The notes under the pieces were generated by a model, which saw only the letters and a program-made list of their open reading frames with translations, searched no databases and had not been told where the DNA came from. Below are positions 51,577 through 61,542 of a DNA stretch of 64,000 nt, in pieces. The translations under genes were made by a program, and so were the position numbers. This stretch comes from Symsagittifera roscoffensis. Lineage: Eukaryota; Xenacoelomorpha; Acoela; Convolutidae. The stretch is taken from the NCBI RefSeq assembly GCF_963678635.1, contig NC_087069.1:1624166-1688165 (forward strand), given 5' to 3'. Position 1 is the stretch's first letter. Each line of letters opens with the position of its first letter.

Positions 51577-52572
51577 AGCTTTCGTCATAGTTTGCTTGTG
51601 TATGCGAAGTGCAATAGTGCATTTATGAATGCTTTCAGTTAGATGTGCAATATTTGAGTTTAATAGCTGAATTTCACTCTCCCATTTCGAAAGTATAACG
51701 TTCACGAAAAACGTGATCAACTTCTTGGGCGAAAGTGGCATTTTTCAGTTTTTCCAACAGAACTTTTTGATCCAATTTTGTCAATCAAGGCGATTCAATT
51801 TCGGTGAAAAAAAAGTGTCAATCGTAAATTGTACCTGTCATATTTTTAGTACTTGAAGAAGTTTTTTCATAAAAAAACAATAAAATTTTTAAATGTTTCT
51901 TTGCATGCATTGATTCCTTTCCAACTGTCTGCTAGATTTTTTGAAGTTTCAATGCGCGCAGTAATACAATTATCTATCTTTATTTTTTTAAGAAAGTCTT
52001 AGAATTTTGTTTAAGTTTTGGTTCAATTCAAAATTATTTGCTGAAAAGAAAGGGCCACTCCATCTTTTGCTTCTATCTCAGCTTTCACTAGAGATCCTCG
52101 TACAAACTCTATGAAACACGAGGGTTCTTTGCCATTTATCATTTTTTATCATACCAGAAGACAAAAATCAGCGAGCTCAATACTTGCATCTTCATCATGA
52201 TATAAAAACACTTACCTCCTATCAAATCTATACGAAGCTACAAGAAATGATTTCGAACAAGCTTTGGAGCATTTGAAATTTCGTTATCGGGAGACCTACT
52301 GAATACGAGAAAAGTACTCTGGTTTTTGAAATAGATATTTTAAATCCGAAACTGAGGATGCAATTGCTGTTTAACCAATTTGAATGGTATAACAAGTTGA
52401 GCTGACGAGCTAAACAGGCGAATTAAAAACAAGTCATCCCCAAAGTGCCCTACAAAAGCAAGATCGTACATCCTAAGAACTTGCCCGTAAAAAACTTATG
52501 AAATCTGCTCTTTTCTTCACCGCAGAAATCAAGGATACAGAATCAAGTTTGACGAAAAGCTAAATTGCGCAG

Positions 52573-53001
52573 TTGCTTGTAATTGAATTCAAATCAACGA
52601 TTTTCGTTGTTTCACTGCAAAATCAACTTTTTCTAGCTACGTGCAGCCATCTAAAACGCTGTAGTGAAAATGGAGACGAAAACGAACTATCGAGCTTCGA
52701 CGACCAGGTGGATTATTATGTCTATGACGCCTATCTATATACTCGCAAAGTTTATTCTCACCTGAAGAGCAGGAGCGAAATCAGTTCGCCGATGAAGAAC
52801 GATCTGAGACAGCCGAATATAACTGGGTACGCTGGACAAATAGTTGTTAGTAGTTTTGCAAACTGCAGCTGCGAACCTCATTTTACAAAAGGGTATCTGA
52901 AATATCTCTCGTACCTTGGCGTTACGATTCCTTTTCAACAATACTTTTTTTTACAAACGATTCCTTTTGAACAAAAGGTTCTTTTATTTTCATTATTTTA
53001 A
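52573..53001 (+). CDS. Unassigned 142-codon open frame, copy 1
   Basis: The frame has no ATG at its first codon. The middle part (about residues 30-95) looks protein-like: acidic, with DDQVDYYVYDAYLYTRKVY, then SRSEISSPMKNDLRQPNITG. The ends are low-complexity and Phe-rich, probably intronic. The middle is kept open in the duplicate at 58226 with few replacements. It may be a captured exon or a transposon remnant; I do not recognise it. Being in a HARS intron it could also be meaningless. Confidence 0.3.
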   Translation: MLVIEFKSTIFVVSLQNQLFLATCSHLKRCSENGDENELSSFDDQVDYYVYDAYLYTRKVYSHLKSRSEISSPMKNDLRQPNITGYAGQIVVSSFANCSCEPHFTKGYLKYLSYLGVTIPFQQYFFLQTIPFEQKVLLFSLF

Positions 53002-53866
53002 TATGGGCGAAAAATATCTATATTTTTCACTTTTTCTTGTTTTTTTTTGGATTCTTCAACTCAAAATTTGCACTCGTGAAAGAGTTAATTTTTGAACAAT
53101 ATGCACAGTCACAGAGAACTTTAAAAAAAACTGCGAAGCCTTTCCGATCCTACCAATCTAGTAAACTAATGATCTTTGCGTTATTTCGAGGGCAAAATGT
53201 ATCCATTTAAGATTATGTGTTTTAATTGGATTGGTTGTAAACACTTAATGTTTATGAAATTTTTTTATGACAACAGTTTTGTTTTCGGCTCAATAGGTTT
53301 CGATCCAAAGTTTCTCGCCTTTGTTGCCGCTATCTAAGTGCTTTCTTTTTTAAGGGCTGTCAATGGACTACATTTGATACAAACATGAGTTTTTTGTTGC
53401 GGTTATTTTCCAACTTCTGTCTAGCTATTTTTCAAGTAATTTTTTCCAACAATTTTTCAGAACTTTTTTTAATTGCTTTTTTTATTCTCTATTTTGTACC
53501 GCAATGTGTATTTTGCATCGCAAGTGTTGCGAAGCTCCGCTTGGCTTCTGTGTGACGAAATGTTTCAAGGAATTTTTTGTCGGATTTGTGGTTTTGGGCC
53601 TAGTTTCTGTCGGTTCGTTTCCCGTTTTTTCTAAAATTTAATACTGTTTTGTGGTACTGTTTTTTGGCTTTTTTCTTAAGCATGAATTTTATTTTGATTT
53701 TGAAATTGTTTTGGAAAATTTCGGTTTGTTTTATGATATAATTACCCTTGCGATAGTAAGGGTATTGCAATTGGGTATTGGACTTTTTTTTTACCATAAA
53801 CAACTTTGTCCTCAGAACTCATTGAACTGGTGGTGCTTCAAAATGAGTTCAAAATTTGTAGTGTCT

Positions 53867-54003
53867 CTTGATCGCTTAACCTAGTGGTAACGACTATGTC
53901 TTGGACGGCAAATTCCTGGGTTTGAATCTGACCTGGATCAGTTTTTTCAGACAGTGGTTTTTCTGCTTCAGAAAAAGTTTCGGTCCATTATTTGTCTGCT
54001 TAT
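53867..54003 (+). repeat. tRNA-derived SINE-like module M1'
   Basis: Paralogue of 25581-25716: A box TTAACCTAGTGGTAACGAC, B box GGGTTTGAATCTGACC, T6, tail ATTATTTGTCTGCTTA. Confidence 0.65.
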
Positions 54004-54280
54004 GTTATGTCGACTTCAAATTTCATTTTCCATTTTCGGCTTTTTTATCGGCTTTATAAATTTCAGCCTAATTACTAGTGACTTAGTGGCCTCTTATTGC
54101 ATCGTTACGTCCGAAAAATGTCTTTTTGCGCGAGTGTGTGCTCTGACTGGAAAAGGGACTGGAAGTTTTTTTATGTTTAGAATTTTTCCGAATTTCTTTT
54201 CGGCATGAAGGGTTACTTTTCTGCTCAGGTTGTTTCGGCTTTATTACGGCTTGTTAATTATAAGTTCAAATCAAATCAAC

Positions 54281-54429
54281 CATCCGGCGTATCTGGTGTA
54301 GAGTTAAAAACAACTGCTTGAGATAGCAAAGATTTGCGGTTTGAATCCGCCCGGGCGCTTTTTTTTTGCAACCTAGAGTTTTTTGTGCTTTTTCGGATTA
54401 TCGTCCGTCTGTTTATTTTTGTCTGCTTA
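54281..54429 (+). repeat. tRNA-derived SINE-like module M2'
   Basis: Paralogue of 25994-26142, with B box GCGGTTTGAATCCGCC followed by T9 and the GTCTGCTTA tail. Its tail abuts module M3' directly, which shows the arrangement before the LTR insertion in copy 1. Confidence 0.65.
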
Positions 54430-54588
54430 GCTCCCCTAGCTCGATGGTTCAGCTTCATTGCAAGTAGCTATAACCCCCATGCTTGAGACAACAAAACTTT
54501 GGAGGTCGATTCCAGTTAATACATTTTTTTCGTGCAATTAGAAAGTTTTGGCTAATTTAGATGATAGTCTGTCTGCTTATTTTTGTCT
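54430..54588 (+). repeat. tRNA-derived SINE-like module M3' (uninterrupted; empty integration site)
   Basis: GCTCCCCTAGCTCGATGG opens the module, with CTCC (54431-54434) as the target of the LTR element in the other copy. B box GGAGGTCGATTCCAG has one change from copy 1. T7 and the GTCTGCTTATTTTTGTC tail follow. Confidence 0.68.
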
Positions 54589-55233
54589 TCTTAGTTCCGC
54601 AGAGAAGGACTTTTTTTGACATTTTGGCTTTTGTGTAGCATTCCCAAAGCTCCTTGTAGAAATTCTAATGGTGCATGCAATTTAAAAATTTGAAATTGAT
54701 CGATAAAAAAATAGCGAGATTCTATTTTGTGACTTCAAATATGCATCTCTCGCTTGGGCCAATTTTTGGTTAATTCGATTGATTTAGTGTTTTTTTTAAT
54801 GATTTAGTTTTTTATGAGTTCGAAAATTGCGAAATGACAAACTTGGTGAATTAATGGGAGCTTTTAACTATTTTTCTATTTAACCTGTACTATAGGTGGC
54901 TATTTAATCCGGAACAAAGCTTTTAAATTTGAAGTGAGCAAAACTACTTGGTACGATTATGCTCGTGACTAGCCATTTTTATTCTCGCCGCTAGCGGTTC
55001 ATGTTCCTCTCAAGTATTGTTTGGTTTGCGAAGGTGCCTTTTCGCATCTCTGTCAGAGAAAGTTGAGAACCATGTTAGAGATTTCAGTTTTTTACATGGT
55101 AGTTTATATTTTTTTTCGGATGGCTATTTTTCGTATCATTCTATTGGATTGTTTTTTTTTCGCTTAGGCTTGCAAAGAGCGCTTTTGCTTCTTCGTTTGA
55201 GTTTTCCTCGCCGTATAATAATTTTTTTTTCAG

Positions 55234-55359
55234 GCGGAAGAGATTTAGTTGAAGCTACTGGCGGATGAAGAGTTGTGTGCCAACAAGAATGCAATCGCTG
55301 GTCTGAAAGACATTCAGACTATTCTGGAGTTCTGCGAAGTGTTGTCCATTTCAGACAAG
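55234..55359 (+). pseudogene. HARS exon 6 duplicate, frameshifted
   Basis: Same splice sites as exon 6, but 126 nt instead of 128: GTTGAGAAGCTA has become GTTGAAGCTA. The 2-bp loss leads to TGA after GRDLVEATGG. Inclusion of this exon would truncate the enzyme. Confidence 0.9.
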
Positions 55360-55593
55360 GTACGAACTTCGAATGCGACGTCCTTGTTCCGCTTTCATTC
55401 GAGAAGGACCAAACCACACTGTTAATTAATGTGAAAGGTCTTTTCCCCGCCTCTTGTGTTAATGCTACCTTGAGGTGTCTGAGGCGGTAGATGTTTTACA
55501 CAAGCTCTTTGTTCCCGAAGCAAGTGGCACTTTTAGTCTACTGTTGATGAGTTAGGTTGCTCGTCGTTACCTTTTGCGTCTGATTTGAGGCAG

Positions 55594-55836
55594 GATTCGT
55601 TCGACATGAGTCTAGCACGTGGTCTGGACTACTACACAGGAGTGATTTACGAGGCAGTTCTTTTGGGGGGCACAGAGTCTACAAACACAACAGACGACAC
55701 AGTCGCCGAGAATGGAACAGGGGACTGCAACGAGCCCAGTGATGGAGAAGAGGCTGCCGCTGCCAATGTAGGATCTATAGCGGGGGGTGGAAGATACGAC
55801 AACCTGGTCGGAATGTTCGACTCCAAACATCAGAAG
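55594..55836 (+). pseudogene. HARS exon 7 duplicate
   Basis: 243 nt, open, with intact splice sites and HisA motif. The first residue is changed (Val to Asp: [10 protein letters not shown]) and there is one change in the acidic loop (Ala to Val, DDTVAEN). Its partner exon 6 copy is dead. It could in principle be spliced after exon 6 or 7 of copy 1, but joining it after exon 7 would duplicate the active-site strand. Confidence 0.8.
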
Positions 55837-58225
55837 GTGCGGCAGGCAGTTCAGTTTTTACCTTCAGTACTTACCATCATTCTGCTGTAACCCACTTGCA
55901 TGAAATATAATTATTTCAGTTGATAATTTTCAAACTATGTCCCATCCTCAAATTTGGAGTGCGAATAAAGTATAAGTTTTGTTTCTGTTTATCTCGTTTC
56001 ATCTGAACAAGAGTAGAGTGTCCTTGTGGTAATGGAGCAAAATATTCTGAACACAACTACTGTCGCAATAGCAGAAGTTTCTACATGTTTTGTACCGACC
56101 AAGTCACAAAAACGGATTTTAATTTTCAGATTTCCCAGCGGAATGAAAACCTTACCATTTGATCCATTTTTCTCAAGTTTGGTTCATTTTATCACAAAAG
56201 CACCAATCTAAAATTGTTCTTGAACTCCAAAGAACTTTAAGAGCTTATAATTTTTCTGTATACTTCGAACGTTTTTTTTAATGACGTTTTTCTCTGTCCT
56301 TGCGTTTATTACTCAATTCTTATGTCTATTTTTTCAATTTGTAGAGCTTTTTTTTGCTGTCTCGCTAGTGTCGATGAAGCGCAACTTCGCCTCTGTGCTT
56401 AACTTTGTTTGCCATTTTACCAAGAGGCAACCCACGTCGTTCAGACTCTTTTATAGGCCGTGATGATTTATTAAGGAACTGTGTTAAAATGCGCTATTTT
56501 TTTTTACAGAAGTGCTTCATTTTAAAAGTAATGTTTGTGTTATAGCATGAACTATATTTTGTTCCAATCTAAGTCGCAAATGTTGTTGCGATAAAATTTG
56601 TCCATTTTGAAAGTGTTCAATCTGATCAAAAACCAGCTATTAAGTACAGCCAATGCTAAGGATATTAACGCAGACTATTATTGTTCGGACATACGTAGCG
56701 AAAGTAGCGGAATATTTGTGCTCGGGGTGGTTTTTCTTCAAACAAATTTCGACTTCTTAAATGGCCAAAGTATTGTTGTCCTGAGCTAAAATTTGGGAAG
56801 ATATTTCACCAGTGATAATTTTTCCTAAAGTTATGGGGGTTTAAAAATTGCCTTTTTTTGGCCAATTTGGGTCAATTAACGCGCGATATATTTCGCGCTA
56901 TTAACGCGTTAGCGGAGATTAAATCCGTCATTGAAATGTTCCAAATTGGTTAAAGGAAGCTTATTTGCCATAATTTATATATTACTATGAGCGAAATTTA
57001 TCACTTTGTTCTTAATATAGCGTGTGGGGAGATGATTTTTACAAAAAATCTCAAATTAAAAAAAATCGTTTATTACAGTTATTTTTTTCATCTTATTACT
57101 GCTCCAAAGAAGACTGCTGTATAAGTTGAGGCATGTTAGTTGGTAAATTTCTTTTTTTTATCAAAGTGACTGGTACTGCTAATGCTTCATAATTGGCGTG
57201 CGTCACTTAAGAGGCGTGCGTCACTTAAGAAGCTTTCGTCATAGTTTGCTTGTGTATGCGAAGTGCAATAGTGCATTTATGAATGCTTTCAGTTAGATGT
57301 GCAATATTTGAGTTTAATAGCTGAATTTCACTCTCCCATTTCGAAAGTATAACGTTCACGAAAAACGTGATCAACTTCTTGGGCGAAAGTGGCATTTTTC
57401 AGTTTTTCCAACAGAACTTTTTGATCCAATTTTGTCAATCAAGGCGATTCAATTTCGGTGAAAAAAAAGTGTCAATCGTAAATTGTACCTGTCATATTTT
57501 TAGTACTTGAAGAAGTTTTTTCATAAAAAAACAATAAAATTTTTAAAAGTTTCTTTGCATGCATTGATTCCTTTCCAACTGTCTGCTAGATTTTTTGAAG
57601 TTTCAATGCGCGCAGTAATACAATTATCTATCTTTATTTTTTTAAGAAAGTCTTAGAATTTTGTTTAAGTTTTGGTTCAATTCAAAATTATTTGCTGAAA
57701 AGAAAGGGCCACTCCATTTTTTGCTTCTATCTCAGCTTTCACTAGAGATCCTCGTACAAACTCTATGAAACACGAGGGTTCTTTGCCATTTATCATTTTT
57801 ATCATACCAGAAGACAAAAATCAGCGAGCTCAATACTTGCATCTTCATCATGATATAAAAACACTTACCTCCTATCAAATCTATACGAAGCTACAAGAAA
57901 TGATTTCGAACAAGCTTTGGAGCATTTGAAATTTCGTTATCGGGAGACCTACTGAATACGAGAAAAGTACTCTGGTTTTTGAAATAGATATTTTAAATCC
58001 GAAACTGAGGATGCAATTGCTGTTTAACCAATTTGAATGGTATAACAAGTTGAGCTGACGAGCTAAACAGGCGAAGTAAAAACAAGTCATCCCCAAAGTG
58101 CCCCACAAAAGCAAGATCGTACATCCTAAGAACTTGCCCGTAAAAAACTTATGAAATCTGCTCTTTTCTTCACCGGAGAAATCAAGGATACAGAATCAAG
58201 TTTGACGAAAAGCTAAATTGCGCAG

Positions 58226-58654
58226 TTGCTTGTAATTGAGTTCAAATTAACGATATTCGTTGTTTCACTGCAAAATCAACTTTTTCTAGCTACGTACAGC
58301 CATCTAAAACGCTGTAGTGAAAATGGAGACGAAAACGAACTATCGAGCTTCGACGACCAGGTGGATTATTATGTCTATGACGCCTATCTATATACTCGCA
58401 AAGTTTATTCTCACCTGAAGAGCAGAAGCGAAATCAATTCGCCGATGAAGAACGATCTGAGACAGCCGAATATAACTGGGTACGCTGGACAAATAGTTGT
58501 TAGTTGTTTTGCAAACTGCAGCTGCGAACCTCATTTTACAAAAGGGTATCTGAAATATCTCTCGTACCTTGGCGTTACGATTCCTTTTCAACAATACTTT
58601 TTTTTACAAACGATTCCTTTTGAACAAAAGGTTCTTTTATTTTCATTATTTTAA
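58226..58654 (+). CDS. Unassigned 142-codon open frame, copy 2
   Basis: Duplicate of 52573-53001 with a handful of amino-acid differences (for example SEINSP for SEISSP, SCF for SSF). No stop has appeared in either copy, but the duplication is young, so this is weak evidence of selection. Confidence 0.3.
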   Translation: MLVIEFKLTIFVVSLQNQLFLATYSHLKRCSENGDENELSSFDDQVDYYVYDAYLYTRKVYSHLKSRSEINSPMKNDLRQPNITGYAGQIVVSCFANCSCEPHFTKGYLKYLSYLGVTIPFQQYFFLQTIPFEQKVLLFSLF

Positions 58655-59512
58655 TATGGGCGAAAAATATCTATATTTTTCACTTTTTCTTGTTTTTTTT
58701 TGGATTCTTCAACTCAAAATTTGCACTCGTAAAAGAGTTAATTTTTGAACAATATGCACAGTCACAGAGAACTTTAAAAAAATGCGAAGCCTTTTCGATC
58801 CTACCAATCTAGTAAACTAATGATCTTTGCTTCGGCAACTGGTATTTCAAAGTTCATAAATAAGTAGCCTAGCTATTGAATCAGTTACAATCATCCGACG
58901 ATACCAAAAATGCTGGCAAAATCAAGTGTGGCGCACACTAATGTCGATGCGTTTTTGCCAAACTCATAGGATGAATTGCTTTACGTCAAAATAAAAAAGC
59001 CGTTTTTGTTGTTACGGTTTCATCTGGTCAAATAAATACCTTTCAATAAGAATTCACACCCGCACTTGTTATAAATTTTCCAAACAAGCTGTTTGTGTTT
59101 ATACGGTTCCATTTGGAAGTCAAACTGAGAATGACCGAATCAAGCAATGCAGCCTAAAAATTAGTTTTGTTAAGCTGCAAACTACATCCATTTAAGGCCC
59201 TAATCAGACTAAAAACCCATTGTCATATTTAGCCTTCATTTCTAACCTTAAATGTAATCATAATTTTTCATTGCAAAGCTGCCGCCTAAATCTGATCATT
59301 TCAGAAAACACAAGAAGCAATGACTTCTTAACAGCTCTATCACCCGAAAAAATAATAATAACAAACTTGGTATGGCATGTGAACTCTGGAAAAGTTAGTT
59401 ACGAAGATCCTGATGAAAATATTCCTTGCTAGTATCTTTCTCTAGAAGATACTTAAGTAGTAATTAGTTCAAACCCTTTTCAGGCAGTAATTATCATTTC
59501 AAAAAAAAATTC

Positions 59513-60000
59513 GTATTCGTGGTTTTCGTCCTAGTTTCTGTCGGTTCTTTTTCCGTTTCTTTTGGACGCCATTTTTTTTTATCTGGCAAGGTTTTCAAAT
59601 TTGTAAATTTACCATGTCTGATTATGAGTTTTTTTAATATTCAAACTGTTTCTGTTCATTTTGTATCGACTTAGTCAACTTATTTTGCGTAATTTCGAGA
59701 GCAAAATATATCAGTTTGGGATAATGTGTTTCAAGTCGGATGTGTCGAATTTTTTTTGAGATTTTTTATGACAATTTTGTTTTCGGCTCAACGTGTTTAT
59801 ACACAAAGTCTTTCTCCTTTGTTCCCACTCGGTAAATTATTTCCATTTATTAGGCCTGTTTATGAACCTCATCCGATCAAATATGAAGTTTATTAGTTGT
59901 TATTTTTCAACTTCGTCAAGTTGTTTTTTCAAGTAATTTTTCAAGTAACATAATTTATCAGAAATATTTTCGACTTCTGTCTTTTTTTGGCGCCTTCTAT
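59513..60000. repeat. Diverged third copy of the 24660-25150 sequence
   Basis: GTGGTTTTCGTCCTAGTTTC, ACCATGTCTGATT, GCGTAATTTCGAGAGCAAAAT and ACAATTTTGTTTTCGGCTCA occur in the same order as at 24660-25010, with many substitutions. It shows that the repeat family was mobile or duplicated long before the recent 5.65-kb event. Confidence 0.75.
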
Positions 60001-60173
60001 TAGTTGATAGAAAAAACAATCTAAATAAAATATCATACGATCAAAACTGTTTTTTTTTTCAATGTTGTTTTTCATTTAGATTATTTTTTCTTTCTTTTCT
60101 CGAAAAAATTTTTTGTGGAGTCTAAACAAACGTCAGATGTTGATAATTTTCAAGGTTCTCATTCAGATCTACT

Positions 60174-60187
60174 CATGCCATCACGGA
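60174..60187. repeat. LINE target-site duplication, left
   Basis: CATGCCATCACGGA, identical to 63935-63948. 14 bp is a usual length for APE-type LINE insertions. Confidence 0.8.
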
Positions 60188-60243
60188 GGATCCAGACGAC
60201 GCCGCCTTCCAGTGGTGGATCCGACATCTTGGGCCCCACCAAG

Positions 60244-61542
60244 ATGCAAATGGCGTCAAGCCCCCCCTCCCATTGGGTCGGGAGAAGCTCAGAAGTCTCC
60301 GGGTTTTCGGTTACGGAGCGTCTGAAGCCGGCCAGGCTGCTCCGTCTGCTAATCCTTATACTACTACTCCGCTCCGGCATTAATCCAAACCCTGGTCCAG
60401 GGCCTTACTTTTGCTCCCCTTGCTCTTTCCGCATCAAACGCACCCAGCCCAGTGTCTGGTGCCACATCTGTGGTTACATTCACCTTAAATGTAGTGGTCT
60501 TACCCACCTTAACCAACACCACCCTGACTACTATTGCCCTACCTGTACCTCTACCTACATTTTACCTCCCCCAGGCACCAGGTCCTCTAACTTGACCACC
60601 CCCAACTCCCAAACTTGTTCAACTTCCCTAACCGCCCCCCAACCCCACCTCCCTAACCCCCCTCCCCCTCCCCATCTTCCCACCTCCTCGAATAATAATT
60701 CCTCCTCCCAAAATCACGCAAATCGTAATCGTGTAAATAGTGTAAATAACTCAAGTTCAAACAACCATTTTAATCATACTGCTGTTAATAATGTAAATAG
60801 TTCACCACACCCCGCCAAAGGCCTTTTAAAAATCCTTCAATTTAATTGCAACGGTATCTCCGGAAAAGCACCCGAAATTGCTGCTTTCTTATCTCAAAAT
60901 CAAATTCATATTGCTGTCTTCCAAGAAACTAAATTAAGAAAGAAATCTCGAAACCCCTCACTTGGCTCACACTACACTTTAATTAGAAAAGATCGAGAAA
61001 AAGAAGGGGGCGGTCTTCTCATAGCCATACATGAGTCGATACAATACGAAGAAATAAATATTAACAACGATGGAGCACTAGAGGCTATGGGCATATCAGT
61101 GGTAGCCAGTTCATCCAAGCTTCGTATTTATAATTTCTACATCCCCCCTCGCTCGAGCTGTCCCCCTGGTTACTCTGCGTCCCTTGCCGAACTACTTGCA
61201 CCTGGGGACGCCTTAATACTCGGGGATGCCAACGCACATTCACAACTATGGAACTCAAACATCGAGGAAGATCAACGCGGCTCTGTACTTAGCAATGAAA
61301 TAACCGAATCCACCTTTGCACCATTAAATGATGACACACAAACCAGAGTCCCTTTTAACTCAGAAAACCAACTCTCGTCACCAGATATTTCCCTCCTATC
61401 CCAATCGCTCTTACTCTCCAAATCATGGACCCCAATTAAATCTCTAGGATCAGATCACCTACCCATTCTTCTAGAACTACCCTTGGATGATTTTATAAAT
61501 TTTTCACCTAAAAGGACTGGATCAAATTCACGAGGAAATTGA
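60244..61542 (+). CDS. LINE ORF, first part: 2A-like, PHD finger, APE endonuclease
   Basis: The frame is open from 60115, but the first part lies outside the element; the first ATGs inside are at 60244 and 60250. A Leu-rich helix (ARLLRLLILILLLRSG) leads into GINPNPGP (60376-60399), the 2A core NPGP. A C4HC3 PHD-type finger follows (CSPC, WCHIC, HLKC, YYCPTC), then a Pro/Asn-rich linker. The APE endonuclease (60825-61500) has QFNCNG, FQETK, LGDANAH, SSPDIS and GSDHLPI, i.e. all catalytic positions. It ends prematurely at 61542 because of a +1 shift around the AAAA run near 61510. Confidence 0.9.
   Translation: MQMASSPPSHWVGRSSEVSGFSVTERLKPARLLRLLILILLLRSGINPNPGPGPYFCSPCSFRIKRTQPSVWCHICGYIHLKCSGLTHLNQHHPDYYCPTCTSTYILPPPGTRSSNLTTPNSQTCSTSLTAPQPHLPNPPPPPHLPTSSNNNSSSQNHANRNRVNSVNNSSSNNHFNHTAVNNVNSSPHPAKGLLKILQFNCNGISGKAPEIAAFLSQNQIHIAVFQETKLRKKSRNPSLGSHYTLIRKDREKEGGGLLIAIHESIQYEEININNDGALEAMGISVVASSSKLRIYNFYIPPRSSCPPGYSASLAELLAPGDALILGDANAHSQLWNSNIEEDQRGSVLSNEITESTFAPLNDDTQTRVPFNSENQLSSPDISLLSQSLLLSKSWTPIKSLGSDHLPILLELPLDDFINFSPKRTGSNSRGN

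Larger units (their letters stand above)
24898..53179. repeat. Tandem segmental duplication, copy 1 (interrupted by the LTR element)
   Basis: Starting after TTTGC at 24893-24897 and ending with TTTGC at 53175-53179, this copy is 28,282 bp. Removing the LTR element plus its 4-bp site duplication leaves 5,657 bp, which aligns along its whole length with copy 2 (5,651 bp). It carries three tRNA-like modules, HARS exons 6 and 7, and the unassigned 142-codon frame at 52573. The shared TTTGC at all three junctions is microhomology typical of a tandem duplication event. Confidence 0.9.
50151..53179 (+). other. HARS intron 7, duplicated part copy 1
   Basis: Mostly non-coding AT-rich sequence. It contains the 18-bp tandem repeat at 51541, a GC-rich hairpin at 51220 and the 142-codon frame at 52573, listed separately. 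No further HARS exon was found on either strand. Confidence 0.6.
53180..58830. repeat. Tandem segmental duplication, copy 2 (without the LTR element)
   Basis: 5,651 bp that match copy 1 with the retroelement removed. Differences are scattered substitutions and small indels, e.g. about 20 bp absent near 56766 and about 110 bp present near 54715-54840. It carries the empty integration site, three intact tRNA-like modules and the pseudo-copies of HARS exons 6 and 7. Confidence 0.92.

Noticed and set aside
59220..59432. 70-codon frame in the flank before the LINE
   Set aside because: No motif, not duplicated elsewhere and within AT-rich intronic sequence.
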